64,000 nucleotides of DNA from Proteles cristata cristata (GCA_017311185.1 JAESUZ010004921.1:186001-250000), one strand, 5' to 3'; shown: positions 11,280 through 23,008, counted from the first letter of the stretch. Made by a program: numbers and translations. Notes: generated from the letters alone by a model not told the origin.

Positions 11280-11511
11280 GGGCGCCTGGGTGGCTTAGTC
11301 AGTTGAGCGTCCGACTTTCGCTTAGGTCATGATCTCGCTGTTCGTGGGTTCGAGCCCCGCGTCGGGCTCTGTGCTGACTACCAGCTCGGAGCCTGGAGCC
11401 TGTTTCAGTCTGTGACTCCCTCTCTCTCTGACCCTCCCCTGCTCACGCTGTCTCTCTCTCTCTCTCCTAGAAATAAATAAAACATTTAAAAATTTTTAAA
11501 AAAAAAAAAGA
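11280..11511 (+). mobile_element. Young SINEC-type SINE
   Basis: Near-consensus copy with CpGs intact in GGCGCCTGGGTGG, GCGTCCGAC and GAGCCCCGCGTCGGGC. A perfect 16-bp target duplication AAGAAGGACTAGGCCC flanks it (11264-11279, 11512-11527). It carries the young-group body (TTTCAGTCTGTGACTCC) and TCCTAGAAATAAATA before the tail. It landed about 37 bp downstream of the LINE-1 fragment's target duplication. Confidence 0.96.
11291..11357 (+). promoter_or_regulatory. Internal RNA polymerase III promoter of a SINE (A and B boxes)
   Basis: In this well-preserved copy the A-box-like TGGCTTAGTCA lies at 11291-11301 and the B box GGTTCGAGCCC at 11347-11357, the arrangement inherited from a tRNA gene. 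The same boxes occur in the other young SINEs of the window. Activity at this site is not shown by sequence alone. Confidence 0.7.
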
Positions 11512-11527
11512 AAGAAGGACTAGGCCC

Positions 11528-11653
11528 TCATTCCTCCACAGAGACAAGGAGTTAAAAATAGTATCAGTTGACGAGACTGCAGTGTGCTGACCCCAGCCTC
11601 TGACTGGGGTGTAATCCTATCCTCCTTTTCTACAATGCAGTTATGCTGTCCTT
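11528..11653. other. Short non-genic spacer
   Basis: Sequence between two SINEs; no feature recognised. Confidence 0.35.
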
Positions 11654-11671
11654 TTAAATAACTATCTTTTC

Positions 11672-12462
11672 GGGGCACCTGGTGAAGAGACTGAAATTAA
11701 GTCCTCCATTAAGAGAAACCTCCAGCTGCACATAGCCCAGTTCCAGGAAAAGCGTCAGCTGAAGCCACCCTGGGACCACCCTCGGGTCAGCCAATCAAAA
11801 GAAATGTGTAACATTCCTGTGGTCTGAGTCAGGGCTGGGAACTGCAGATAGTTACTCTGTATAAACTAGCCAATCACTCACCGCTTGCCTAAACCCCACG
11901 TAGGCCCTTTGAGCTCACCTCATAATTGGTCATTTTCAAAGGATTCTCAAAGGTCATGATTGGGTCCTGCCAAAAGTAACGGACGCCTCACGGATACTGA
12001 ATGGTCAAAACTATAACCATGGATGTTGTACAATTATGATTGGTGTTTATGTGATGATGCAAAACGTACAACATGTGCACTGTAACATCCCCGTCCCTTA
12101 CTCCATAAAAACCCTGCTCGCCATTGTTCGAGGCTTCACTTTGCTGCCACTGTGCCGGTAGATGGGTGAGCCCCTGCTCGAGCTTATAATAAAGACCCTT
12201 ATGTTCTTGCATCGGTGACGGCTCCTTATGGGTCTCAGGGGACTCACGATTCAGGCACAACACTGGGTGGCTCAGTTGGTTAAGCCTCCAACTTCGGCTC
12301 AGGTTATGATTTCAGGGTTCATGGGTTTGAGCTCCCGTCACTCTCTGTGCTGACAGCTTGGAGCCTGGAGCCTGCTTTAGATTCTTTGTCTCCCTCTCTC
12401 TTTCACCTGCTTATGCTCTGTCTCTCTCTCTCTCAAAAAAAAAAAAAAAATCATTAAAAAAA
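11672..12462 (+). mobile_element. SINEC-type SINE split by an ERV LTR
   Basis: The SINE head (GGGGCACCTGG, 11672-11682) resumes as CTGGGTGGCTCAGTTGG at 12263 and runs through a CT-rich body to an A tail near 12462. Its own target duplication is TTAAATAACTATCTTTTC (11654-11671) against TTAAATAACTGTCTTTTC (12463-12480), one difference in 18. The 580 bp in between are a solo LTR, so the SINE is older than the LTR insertion. Confidence 0.93.
11683..12262 (+). mobile_element. Solo ERV class I (gammaretrovirus-like) LTR
   Basis: A 580-bp element beginning TGAAGAGACTG and ending GGCACAACA (TG...CA termini), inserted into a SINE with a 4-bp target duplication CTGG (11679-11682 and 12263-12266). Inside are two CCAAT-containing AGCCAATCA motifs in U3 (near 11789 and 11869), a TATA-like CCATAAAAACC near 12103, and AATAAA at 12188-12193 followed by a U5-like segment. 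Four-base duplications and this layout are typical of class I ERVs. No gag, pol or env sequence adjoins it, so the internal region was removed by LTR-LTR recombination. The antisense open frame at its right half is a chance frame. Confidence 0.88.
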
Positions 12463-12480
12463 TTAAATAACTGTCTTTTC

Positions 12481-12754
12481 TCTCTTATTTTTAAACTCTA
12501 GCTTTGGAGTTTTTATTTGAAAGCAATCATCTTCAGAGCTTATGACTTCTCTCCTTAAGAATTTTGGTTACTTAAAAGAATTTTGGTTACTTTTTAGTAG
12601 ATCAAATCTAAATTCTTAGGTCAAATTTTAGGGCTATAATAATAAACCATAAGTAACATTTTTAGCCTCATCACCATAGATTCCCAAACATCTTAGATCT
12701 TTTGATCCAGAAAAATCTATGAAATTCCATGTGACCATTCATATCTAGTGTTGT
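12481..12754. other. Non-genic stretch
   Basis: AT-rich DNA; includes a 17-bp tandem echo (AAGAATTTTGGTTACTT) at about 12557-12592. Confidence 0.4.
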
Positions 12755-12925
12755 TATCAAGATTAGGAGTGTAATCTGAAGTCATATTGTCTGAATTCCA
12801 GTTCTCTTTCTTCCCCTCACCAGCTCTGTGTTCTTGACTTGTTACCTGGCTGTCTAGGCCTCAGTTTTTCCACATATGTAAAATGTATTTGGAGTGCTTA
12901 GTAAATGTTAGCTGGTATTTTGCTT
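12755..12925 (+). mobile_element. MIR remnant
   Basis: AATCTGAAGTCATATTGTCTG ... CCAGCTCTGTG ... GACTTGTTACCTGGCTG ... GGCCTCAGTTTTTCCACAT ... GTAAAATGTA ... GTGCTTAGTAAATGTTAGC matches the segment order of MIR, including the conserved core and the TCAGTTT...TCTGTAAAATG block. Confidence 0.7.
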
Positions 12926-14491
12926 AGTTAGGTTGACCTTCTGATTCCCTACTTGATTTCAAAAACTCAGTGTAAGTATCATTTTCCCTATAAAATTTTC
13001 CTGGATCTCCCCCAGGGGAAAAATCATTTTTTTCTTTTGTGTTTCAAAGCACTTTCTACAAAGCTTTGTTAAAGAGCCTTCATTATCTATTATCTACCCA
13101 TTTACTATTACTCCATCTACCTCCATTTTCATTAGTTTAAATGACTGCCCAAGTAGACTGAAGACCAACCTGCAACCAGAAGCTAGTTATTCTTCTTTGT
13201 ACTGCTTAATGGATGTTTGTTAAATAAATAAATGCATAAAATATAAAGGGACTCAGTTTTCAAGAAGTAATGTGAAGTAAATGATTACATACTATTAGTA
13301 AACTTTATAACACTTTTGTCCCAGAAACATGAATGCATACCATTAAGAAAAATGAGTAATACTTAAGGGTAGTTTAGTTTTTAATGTTTTATTTCATATT
13401 CCCTTCAGAAAAATGAAGACTATCACCCACGCTGATAAAGTGTGAGCATTAGCAAGGCAAAGGGATGGAGGCAGATTAAGAATTCTTAATGCTAGATCAT
13501 AAAGATGCAATACAATTAGATTTGGTCTCTACCCAGTTTAATTTAGTTTATCCCCTTAGGAGAGATCCATTCACCATATTTAATTTAGCTGTAACCCAGG
13601 GTAGTAAATATTTTCAAAGAAAGAAATCTTAATGAGTTGAAGACATGCACCAAAAGTTTCTGATTTCTCTATAAAAATGCTTTGTTTTCATTGTATTAAT
13701 AATACTTAAGAAGTAAATTTAACTTTCTCAAGTAATTCTGCTTAAGAATATCATTAAAAACACCTCAAAATTTAGATGCCAACAGACTAAACTTAAATAG
13801 GATTTAGAACTCTGTTAGAGTTTAAGTTTTTTCCTTATCTGGATAAGAGAAAAAAAAATTGTAAAAATAGAAAAGAAGGAATGAAGGACAGTAGGGAGCT
13901 AAAGATGGAGGAGGGAGGGAAGAAAGTGAACAAGTCCCACAATTACCTATGCTAAATCAAAGTGGAAAACAAGAGGTCATTATTATTCAACCCATGTCAC
14001 AGTCTTTTTTTTCTTGAAATGCTCAGATTTTATATCTACATTACTTATGAGAATCACCACAATTTTACAGTGTACATTTAGCATCCAACTTTAGCACACA
14101 TCCAAAATCCAAAACCAAATACCAAAACAAAACAAAACAAAAGGGTATTCACCTAATTTCTGGTTGGGCAACAGTAATGCAATCCTTTATAAAGAATTCT
14201 GATTTCTTATCTTCTTGTCAGAAATGTGTCAGTCATGGGTTGAAATGGGCTTCTAGAAACTAGAGCTTAGATACATTTCTTAGTAGGAGTTGTGCTCATA
14301 GCCCTAGGAAAGCTTGTAATACTTTTCAGAGCTAGTCAGAATTCTTAATCTTCATTCTACTATAGAAATTCAACAGTCTTGGAAAGTTTCAAAAGTAATT
14401 GTATGAGCATGGAACTTCATCAGTGTCAAAGAATCTATGATATCAAAACTGATATTGACTGTGATTCTAATCTAAAGGGACCTTATCAAAG
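12926..14491. other. Non-genic stretch, nothing firm recognised
   Basis: About 1.5 kb of AT-rich DNA. The end of the 13130-13235 segment (TGGATGTTTGTTAAATAAATAAATG) resembles an L2-type 3' end, but weakly. No exon is supported. Confidence 0.45.
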
Positions 14492-14501
14492 AATGCAGGG
14501 T

Positions 14502-14758
14502 GTGGGGCGCCTGGGTGGCTTAGTCGGTTAAGCGTCCGACTTTCGCTTGGGTCATGATCTCGCGGTTCGTGGGTTCGAGCCCTGCATCGGGCTCTGTGCT
14601 GACTGCCAGCTCAGAGCCTGGAGCCTGTTTCAGGTGCTGACTGCCAGCTCAGAGCCTGGAGCCTGTTTCAGTCTGTGACTCCCTCTCTCTCTGACCCTCC
14701 CCTGCTCACGCTGTCTTTCTCTCTCTCCTAGAAATAAATTTAAAAAGCATTAAAAAAA
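14502..14758 (+). mobile_element. Young SINEC-type SINE with internal 38-bp duplication
   Basis: A young-group SINE (CpGs in the head retained) flanked by AATGCAGGGT (14492-14501) and AATGTAGGGT (14759-14768), a target duplication with one C/T difference. It is longer than its sisters because the segment starting GTGCTGACTGCCAGCTCAG is present twice in tandem (14596-14633 and 14634-14671). Confidence 0.93.
14596..14671 (+). repeat. 38-bp tandem duplication within a SINE
   Basis: Two adjacent copies, each running from GTGCTGACTG to GCCTGTTTCAG, with no visible difference. Other SINEs here carry this segment once. Confidence 0.92.
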
Positions 14759-14768
14759 AATGTAGGGT

Positions 14769-16944
14769 ATATTTCAGTATTTATTCGCATTTCCTGGAGG
14801 CTCCCACTGGACTTCCATCAAAAGTTAAGATGTCATTTTTCTGTGGTCCAGTGATATCTCTACTGGGGATCTCCAGTGATATCTTGCTGGCATACTTTCC
14901 CTTTTCCATCATTATCAGTAATGCATTTTTTTTCTAAATTAGACTTGGCCAGAATTTAGAAGATGGCAGAACAGAATTCTCCTCCACATTCATCATGACA
15001 TTGCATCAGTGGTATTCAAAGCAGCAAAAACTTTATTTTGAGAAGAAACTAAGATGATATGACTATGTCTATAAAACACCAGGGAGAAGATAGCTTAGGG
15101 GGAAAACATGTAATTTAAAAAGTCATTTTCTGGTCTCATATGTATAAAGTAAAAGGTGAACACTGATATTGACTTTGACAGTCAAGATTCAGGAATGAGA
15201 GTTTTTAGAGCTTGTTTTGAAAATCAAAACAAAGCAAAAATATGATGGCTTGAATTCTGATCAAAGTTCAGCAAAAAAGAGAAGGACTGTGTGATATAAA
15301 AATATGTTTATAAAGATATTAGCACTGAAGCAAAGAGCTGGCAAATGTGAGAGAAATGATGAAATGATAACCCCAACAGAATGGTCAGTGTGATCTAAAC
15401 CAGAAGAAAAACTTCGGGTTCAACTTCTTAGCACTGTGTATATCCCTTTGAAAAGACCTTTTGCCACTTGCAAAGGTGAATGTGATTGATTTTATCTTTG
15501 GCAAAGTAGTGCCAAGAGATACCAGATTGTTAACTGCTTATCATACCCTGATGCAGAGTAGAAAACTCAACAGCATGAAGATATCATATTTAAACACAAT
15601 CATTCTGATGGGGCTTGTGATGATCTTTTCCAGACAATTTAAAAACTGAGTTGTATGAGGAGAAATGTCAGATTTTGGATGCAGCCTCATTTAAGGTTTA
15701 AATTTTTTTTCTCCCACTAATTATACAACTTTTAGAAACAGTGATTGATTTCAAGACACCTGTTATAGGCTAGGGTATTAAAAAGGCATTTCTGATACAT
15801 CTGATAACATTAAAAATAATCAATGATCTTAGATATCTAACCATCTTCTTCCACAGAAGTATTTGCTAGGTATTAGTTACCTTTCTTTTTCCCTGTGAAA
15901 AAATAAATAAACCACAAGCTTTGCAGCACTGTATGCATCAAAACTGGAATAAGAAGTGAAAAACTTATCACAGATGTTTATATTTTGTTTGGTTTCAGTC
16001 TATAAATCATATAATTGTCTTAATATCCCTTTTTTCCTCCTAGTCACTGAAACTATTTTTCAGCTAAAACTAATGTTTTAAGTGCTCTAGGTTCCATATC
16101 AAACTTGTTATTGGAAGAATCACATATTCTTTATATATTATTATTTAAATTCCTGAATACTAAAATCTAAACTGAGATATTAAAAAAAAATAGTTCTGTG
16201 AGGGATGAGATTCCAAATCATTATGAGACTGGAGTTTAAAATTCACCTAGAGGACAGAGATGAAGTACATGATAAAATTAAGGGAAAAAAATTAATGACT
16301 ACATCCTTAAGTAAGCGGAGTGAGTACAGTAGAAGCTTAGTATAGGGGAAGAAGTTGAAAGGAAAGAATTGCATTTAAAAAAAAAATACTGACTCTATAA
16401 ATAGAGCTTAGCAAGGTATGAGTTACATGTCTTGGATATGATTCTTTCTCAGCTTAAATTCCTCTTGACAAGTTGCTGTAAAAACAAAATAGTATGACTA
16501 GGAAAAGCAAGTAACACAGACCTTTGCACACTGTTGGTACTCAGGGTGTGCTAACTTATTAGTTTATTATCTATGTAGAGTAAAAGAATAAAGGAAATTC
16601 TGAATTGAATACAATATGACTTGAATTGCTCACTGAAGATTTGATAGGATTTAACAAAGTCACTTGAGTATGATAGCTAAAAGAGAGGTATTCTGAATGG
16701 AAGGAAGGGAACAAACAAAGGCATGGAGGCAAGAATACATGTGTTTCCTCAAAACTGCCCAACTGGACCAATAGATTCTTGGGGAGAAAACAAATTTGTT
16801 GATAAAATTCGATGTCAAATAGGCCACCTAATGAAGATCATGTGAAATCATCAATTTCCCCAAATTATCTAAATCGTTTGTCAAATACAATTATATTCTT
16901 AGAGTCACTAATCCTAGATAAAGTTCTTACAATATATCCCACCC
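14769..16944. other. Non-genic stretch, nothing recognised
   Basis: About 2.2 kb of AT-rich DNA. Open frames near 15461-15649 and 16571-16771 are short, lack recognised domains, and show no flanking splice or translation context that I would trust. Confidence 0.5.
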
Positions 16945-17330
16945 TTAATGTCATCCAACATGACAAGCTGGTATGCTGCAATAAGAAATTAACCCTCAAT
17001 CTCAATGGCTTAACACAACAAAAGTTTATTCCTACTAATAGTACATATGTCATGTATATTATAAGGTCCCTGAATATCACAGCCACTCAGAAACAATGAA
17101 GACTCAGTCTCTCCACATACTTCCATTAATGCTAAGGCAGAAAAAGGGGGCAGGCAAACCACACACTTACTTACAAAATTATAGCCTGGAGCTGAAACAT
17201 GCCATTCTGTTACAACTGATCAGTTAAAGCAAGCTGTGTGGCTGCCTGACTCAAAGGGAGTGGGTAAGTACAATTCTACTCAAAGGAGAACAGAATATTT
17301 TTTGAACCTGCCTTAATAACTCCGTAATTG
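16945..17330 (+). mobile_element. Possible ancient mammalian interspersed repeat
   Basis: GCTGCAATAAGAAATTAACC ... CTCAATGGCTTAACACAACA AAAGTTTATT resembles the start of a widespread old mammalian repeat (CTCAGTGGCTTAACACAACA motif). Family name not assigned; the right end is a guess. The overlapping open frames on both strands are chance. Confidence 0.35.
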
Positions 17331-17799
17331 TAAATAATCATTTTGAATCAATGCTATTATACTAAAAGCAAATTTATAATTTAAATATGTCTTCTCATCT
17401 AGGAAAATGGTTGTTATCTATTTATATGGCAAGTTATATACATCCTATTCAAATTAATATCTTAGTGGTTACTGTGGGGATTACAATTACCTCTCAATGT
17501 ATAAGAATCTAGTTCAGATAAATATCACCATGATAAGAAGAGCATACCAAATTTTTCCTTTTACATAACTCTCTTTCTTCCTCAAAACTTTGTGCTGTTA
17601 TCATATACATTCCATCTTTGTACGTAATCAGCTCATCAACACCATTTTATAATTATTGCTTTATTTTTTTAATTAGGTAAGAAAAGAGAATTATAAGCAA
17701 AAAAAATACATACATACTGTCTTGAATATTAAAGTGTGTAGTTACCTTCACGAGTGTTATTTCTTTGTGTGGATTCAAATTAGTATCTAGTAGTGCTTC
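17331..17799. other. Non-genic stretch, nothing recognised
   Basis: AT-rich DNA with no supported feature. Confidence 0.4.
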
Positions 17800-18946
17800 A
17801 TGTTAGCCTGAAGGACTCCTTCCAATATTTCATGGAGAGCAGGTCAGATAGAGATGAACTGCTTAGTTTTTGTTAATCTGAGTATGTCTTAATTTCCCCT
17901 TAATTTTTTGAAGGATGATTTTGCTGGATATAAAATTCTTGATTGACAATCTTTTTCTTTCAGTACTTTGAAAATGTAACCTCACTACCTCCTGGTCTCA
18001 TAATATCTGACAATAAAGCAGCTCTTAATATTGTGGACAACTTGTATGTATTGAGTCACCTCTCTTGATGCTTTGAAGATTCTCTTTGTCTTTCCACAGT
18101 TTGATTTTGTTATGTCTCGGTATGAAGTTCTGAGTTTTCTTTCTTAGAATTTGTTGAGATTTTCAGTACAGATCAATATTTTTCATAATACTTCAGATAT
18201 TCTGTTTACCTCCCTCATACCCTCCTATTTTTTCCCTTCTCCTGCTTCTCTCCATTATGAGAATGTTTGTTTGCTCCATTGTGTCCCACAGGCCTCTGAG
18301 GTTCTCTAGTTTCTCTTCACTCTTCTTTCTGCTCCTCAGATTGTAAAACATTAACTGAAAAATCTTCAAGTTCTCTGATTCTTCTGCCAGCTATAATTTG
18401 CCATGGGGCCTTGCAATAAATTTCCAATTTCAGTTATTTATTTTCAACTCCATAATTTCTATTTACTTCCTATTTTTTTAATTTTAATTTTTAAAATTAT
18501 AATTTCAAAATTTATAATTTCAGTCTCTACTGATATTCTCTATTTGCTCATATATCATTCTCATGTTTTCTTTTATTTCTTCAAAGATTATTTTCCTTAG
18601 TTCTTCGAACATATTTATAATAGTTGATTTAAAGTCTTCATTAGTAAATCTAATGCCTGGGGTCTCTCAGGGACAGTTTTTATGTACTGCTTTTCTTCCT
18701 GTACATGAACCATACTTTTGTGCTTCTTTGCATGTCTCAAAATTTTTGTTGAAAATAGAACATTTATAATAAAATGTATGTTTAATGCTAAATTCTCAGT
18801 ATTTACAACAGTGAAAAGCCCATGATAGATGTTTGATATTTCTTGGAAGAATTAATGCATGAGTGAATATTTCCTGGGTGACTTTTGACATTCTTTTAGT
18901 TCCATCTATGTCTTCTATGAATTCTTTAATTACATAGTTTTGAAAC
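17800..18946 (-). mobile_element. Probable ancient LINE-1-related repeat (reverse orientation)
   Basis: Segments such as TTGTTATGTCTCGGTATGAA, GAATTTGTTGAGATTTTCAG, TTGTGTCCCACAGGCCTCTG and CTTCAAGTTCTCTGATTCTT follow an order known from old LINE-1/HAL1-like repeats of mammals. It is strongly decayed; limits and orientation are provisional. Confidence 0.4.
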
Positions 18947-18962
18947 TGACACCATAATTTCT

Positions 18963-19185
18963 TTTTTTTTTTTAATGCTTTTTATTTATTTCTAGGAGAG
19001 AGAGAGAGAGACAGCGTGAGCAGGGGAGGGTCAGAGAGAGAGGGAGATACAGGCTCTGAAACAGGCTCCAGGCTCTGAGCTGGCAGTCAGCACAGAGCCC
19101 GATGTGGGGCTCGAACCCACGAAACGCGAGATCATGACCTAAGCGAAAGTTGGACGCTTAACCGACTAAGCCACCCAGGCACCCC
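18963..19185 (-). mobile_element. Young SINEC-type SINE, reverse orientation
   Basis: Flanked by a perfect 16-bp target duplication TGACACCATAATTTCT (18947-18962, 19186-19201). Head, B box and CTAGGAGAGAGAGAG body are preserved. It has a local variant (GATACAGGCTCTGAAACAGG) where its sisters read GTCACAGACTGAAACAGG. Confidence 0.95.
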
Positions 19186-19201
19186 TGACACCATAATTTC
19201 T

Positions 19202-20764
19202 AATGAGTATTCCAAAGATGAAATAGAGAGTTATTCAGGAAGGGAAACATTACTGAGTCAGAGGTCTCACAGCCTCAGTTCTATCCTCAACTCTGTCTCA
19301 TGATCCTGAAAAGTCCCCTTCAGGTTCCTGAGTCTTTTTTTGTCACTTATGTAAAATAAATTGGCAAACAATTCTTAGGTCACGGAATTACAGTAGGCTA
19401 AATAAGGTTTTGGGAAAGCACTTTCAGAAATACAAAATCGACACAAATGAAGTATGCTTTCGAGCCCAATACTACTAGTTTTTCAGTTAGGATAAAACCT
19501 TGATGATTCCCAGCAAGCAGTAGCTGTTAGGATACCTACTCATTTTGCAAATAGGTAACCCGGGCATTTTAACATTGTACCATTGGTAAATTAAATTCTA
19601 TACAGATAATACTGATATTCATAAAGAATTTAAGATTGCTGAATTGTGCTGTTATATAAAACAAAATTGCATTAATAAAATTATTTCTATGCTTTAATCT
19701 TCAAAGCAGCTCCTAGGAGAAATTCTTTGTACTGTACAACTGGAAGAAAATTGGACTGTGATAGCTCATCACAATTACAAAGAAAGGCCATATGTAATAA
19801 AATAAAAATGCTTTCAGTGTGCAATCTAAGGGAGGTAACTTTCTTTAAAAATGTAACTCACATTAGGTAAAATTTATTAGGATTATACTGATAACACTAA
19901 GCATTTCAAAAATTTGTCCATATTGCTATGGATTTTTAAAAGTGAATCTACTAATTATGAGATTAATCCAGATGGATTAATAAAACATTTTTAATGAGGT
20001 TATGTTTCTAAAATCATAATTCCCTTTGAGGTCTTTTGGCACTCAGTCCTCCTATGAGTCTTTTTCCTGCTAGACTCTTCTTAACATTGAATTGTTACCC
20101 ACTTTTATGTTAGCTCCATCTTTAAGCTAATTTAGGGAGACCACAGTCCATTGTGCATCTGGTACTCACAGAGTATCCATCTGTAAGGGGCTCACAGCTT
20201 AAAATGTAAACTTGAACAAGATATAGTCTCCATCCTCTCAGTATGTTGGAGTTAATAAATATCTATGAAATTATTACAAGGGTTTTGAGAGGTATTATAA
20301 TACACTCATGAAGATTGTCTTAAAATACACATGATCCACAGAAAATAGGGTGAATAACCTGTTTTGTGGTCCTGGAGAAGTGTTCAGAGGGCAAGAAACA
20401 CTAAATTTGATCTTAAACGTTGCATACAATTTCACTAAGAAAAGGAAATTTAGATCGGTTCTCCACACAGAAAGACTAGCTTGTAAAGACTTAGGGCACA
20501 GAGTGGAGGAACATGACATGAAGGGAAATGGAGAGACATTCTGGGTAACCAAACCATACTGTACACGGAGAACAGTGAGGATATTACTTAAAAAGAGGGC
20601 GGATACCATGATGCAAAAGGCTTTTTATGCCATATAAGAATTTTTTATAAACTTCTGAAGAATTTTAATGCAAAACGTGTATGTGAATTATGTAATAGTA
20701 ATAGTAATAATAATAAATTTTTATTAAGTCAGACCGGTCTTAGTTTATTTCTTCTGACAATTTC
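19202..20764. other. Non-genic stretch
   Basis: No exon is supported. Around 20480-20640 the text (GAGGAACATGACATGAAGGG ... GCCATATAAGAATTTTTTATA) resembles an old mammalian repeat that I cannot name. A TAA-type microsatellite lies at about 20695-20716. Confidence 0.45.
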
Positions 20765-20779
20765 CAAAGTATATGAGGA

Positions 20780-20987
20780 GGAGCACCTCAGTGGCTCAGT
20801 CTGTTAAGTGTCCAACTCTTGATTTCTGCTCACGTCATGATCTCACAGTTTGTGAGTTTGAGCTCTGCATTGTAATTATGGAGCCTGCTTGGAATTCTCT
20901 CTCTTCCTCTCTCTTTCTGCCCATCCCCTGCTTGCTTGCTCATCTTTTCTCTCTCTTAAAGTAAATAAACTAAAAAACAAAAACAAA
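20780..20987 (+). mobile_element. SINEC-type SINE (older copy)
   Basis: Flanked by a perfect 15-bp target duplication CAAAGTATATGAGGA (20765-20779, 20988-21002). Head GGAGCACCTCAGTGGCTCAG, decayed B box (GTGAGTTTGAGCTCTG), CT-rich body and A-rich tail. CpG sites are lost, so it is older than the young group despite its intact duplication. Confidence 0.92.
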
Positions 20988-21002
20988 CAAAGTATATGAG
21001 GA

Positions 21003-21509
21003 ACATGTGACATGTGTTTGAGATGCTTTCCTTCCTGAGTTTATACTGTTTTTATTGTCTGTTTATTTCTTTCTCCCTGAGTTTATTTTGTACTTTTTAT
21101 AATGTTATACACATGTATCTTTGTAAATGCTCTCAATTGCAATATGAAGGCAGCTTGAGATAAATGCATATACAAATGGAATATATCAGAAAAAAGATGG
21201 TGCTATGGCCAAATTGATTTTATACATATATATACAACAAAGTTACAACAAATGGAATTCACCTATATCTCTGGTTATATGTCTCACAAATCCAGATGAT
21301 TGTCTGACTGAATAGGAAAGTGTGAATGATTCAGTGGAACCTATTATTACTTTGAGATATATAGCCCACAAACAATCTATGTTTTGTCTTTTTCTGTGGC
21401 CTACAAGAAAATACACACATGCATTTGGGCATTATTCCTTTACTCTAAATTCCTTTTATATGTATCAAGTCACTAGTCTTACAAAATGTTACATAATTTA
21501 CACTCATGT

Positions 21510-21542
<33 letters not shown>

Positions 21543-22085
21543 GTCTCTTCAAAGTGATGGAGAGACAAAAAGTCACCCTCTAGGGTGATTTGCATTGTGC
21601 TATAATCGATCAGATGTTTGGATAATCCATGTGTGATATTATTTTGAAAATACATTGTCATTTTGGAAACCTATTCCTTAGTAGCCAACTTTATCTATAC
21701 TTCTCTGAACATTTGAAACATATAAACTTCTGATAATTAGTCAACCTGAAATAAAATAAATAAATAGGAAATCATATGAAATGTTCTGTCCTCATGAAAA
21801 TGATAACTCTATCTCAAATCAAACCAACTGGAATAGTTGGAGAAAATTCAATGTCAGTCTTTAAAGAGATTTATTCAAAGTGCATATGAATTCTCAGAGC
21901 AAGATTTGAAAAAGGGACTCTCTATATCTATGCATATTCTCCCTCGTACAAACCAAATATAGTGCTCATAACTGTGGATGGACAATTTAGTGTATATTCA
22001 TCATTATTGGTCTTATTTATTGCAGTTTAATTTTATAGCTCTATGTATATATGATGTTTAGTGCAACCTTCCTAAGTTTCTCTAA
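21003..22085. other. Non-genic stretch with CA microsatellite
   Basis: AT-rich DNA without exons; the only distinct feature is the CA run at 21510-21541. Confidence 0.5.
21510..21541. repeat. CA microsatellite
   Basis: Pure CA dinucleotide run of about 15 units. Open frames through it on both strands are chance. Confidence 0.92.
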
Positions 22086-22171
22086 GTACTGTTTTGTTTT
22101 GTTTTGTTTTTTTCTTGTTCTGGTTGGATTTTTATTGAGATATAACTGACATGTAACATTGTTCTTTTTTT

Positions 22172-22290
22172 AATTTTTTTTTTTTTTTTTTTTTTTACAA
22201 ATAGTTTATTGTCAAGTTGGTTTCCGTATAACACCCAGGGCTCATCCCCACAAGTACCCTCCTCCATGTCCATCTCCACCTTCCACTCCA
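22172..22290 (-). mobile_element. 5'-truncated LINE-1 3' end, reverse orientation
   Basis: A long T run (about 22172-22196) followed by ACAAATAGTTTATTGTCAAG ... AACACCCAGGGCTCATCCCC is the reverse complement of the last 100 or so bases of the LINE-1 3'UTR seen at 41030-41124. No target duplication was found. The antisense open frame here is the translated T run and LINE-1 3'UTR. Confidence 0.8.
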
Positions 22291-22782
22291 CACCTGATTA
22301 TGCCAAAAAATGATTACCCTAAACACTTAAGTTAGAACTGAAATGGCATTTTAGAAATATTTTCTTTATTATTTTGATCTTTATTTATTCATAGCATGAA
22401 TTTCTTTGTGTTTAAAGATTTCAGTTGAGTCAGGCAAGAGCTGATATTCTACAGACAATGTAAAATCTTGGTCAATTCATTCTAGAATAAAACTTAATTT
22501 AAATGGCCCATTAAAAGTGTTTATTAAGAAAGTTGCTGTGTGATATAAAGGAAGAAATCCTGGACTGAGATTTTGTAGGATGGAAAATACTTGAATTTAC
22601 TTTTTAAATGTCATCGTTTTGAAGCTGAACCCCAAATTCTTTAATATGCTGTCCATCAGAGTATCCTAACCTCTTTTCTCCTGATTTCCCTCATGACTTT
22701 TACCTCCTAATTACCTTTCTCCCTCATTCAACAATATCTTAGATGATGGGCATAGTGACATTTTCACATTTTCAATGATATT
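22291..22782. other. Non-genic stretch, nothing recognised
   Basis: AT-rich DNA with no supported feature. Confidence 0.4.
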
Positions 22783-23008
22783 TTTTCCTCTTAAAATATT
22801 TTTAATGCTTATTTATTTTTTAGAGAGAGATAGAGACAGAGTGCAAGCAAGGGCAGTGCAGATAGAGGGGAAGCTACAGAATCTGAAGTAGGATCCGGGC
22901 TTCCAACTGTCAGCGCAGAGCACAATGAGGGGCTCATAATCATAAACTACAAGATCGTGACCTGAGCCAGAGTCAGATGTTCAACCAACAAAGCCACCCA
23001 GAAGCCCC
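22783..23008 (-). mobile_element. SINEC-type SINE (older copy), reverse orientation
   Basis: GA-rich body, decayed B-box region (GAGGGGCTCATAATCATAA) and head ending GCCACCCAGAAGCCCC. The flanks TTTTCAATGATATT and CTTTCAATGAAATT look like a diverged target duplication. Confidence 0.85.

Noticed and set aside
11347..11357. B-box GGTTCGAGCCC as evidence of a functional tRNA gene
   Set aside because: It sits in a SINE with CT-rich body, A tail and target duplication; no cloverleaf with acceptor pairing is present. The same holds for the other SINE copies.
11988..12263. 91-codon antisense frame over the class I LTR
   Set aside because: Spans the U3-R-U5 part of an LTR, ends exactly at its edge by chance, and has no known product.
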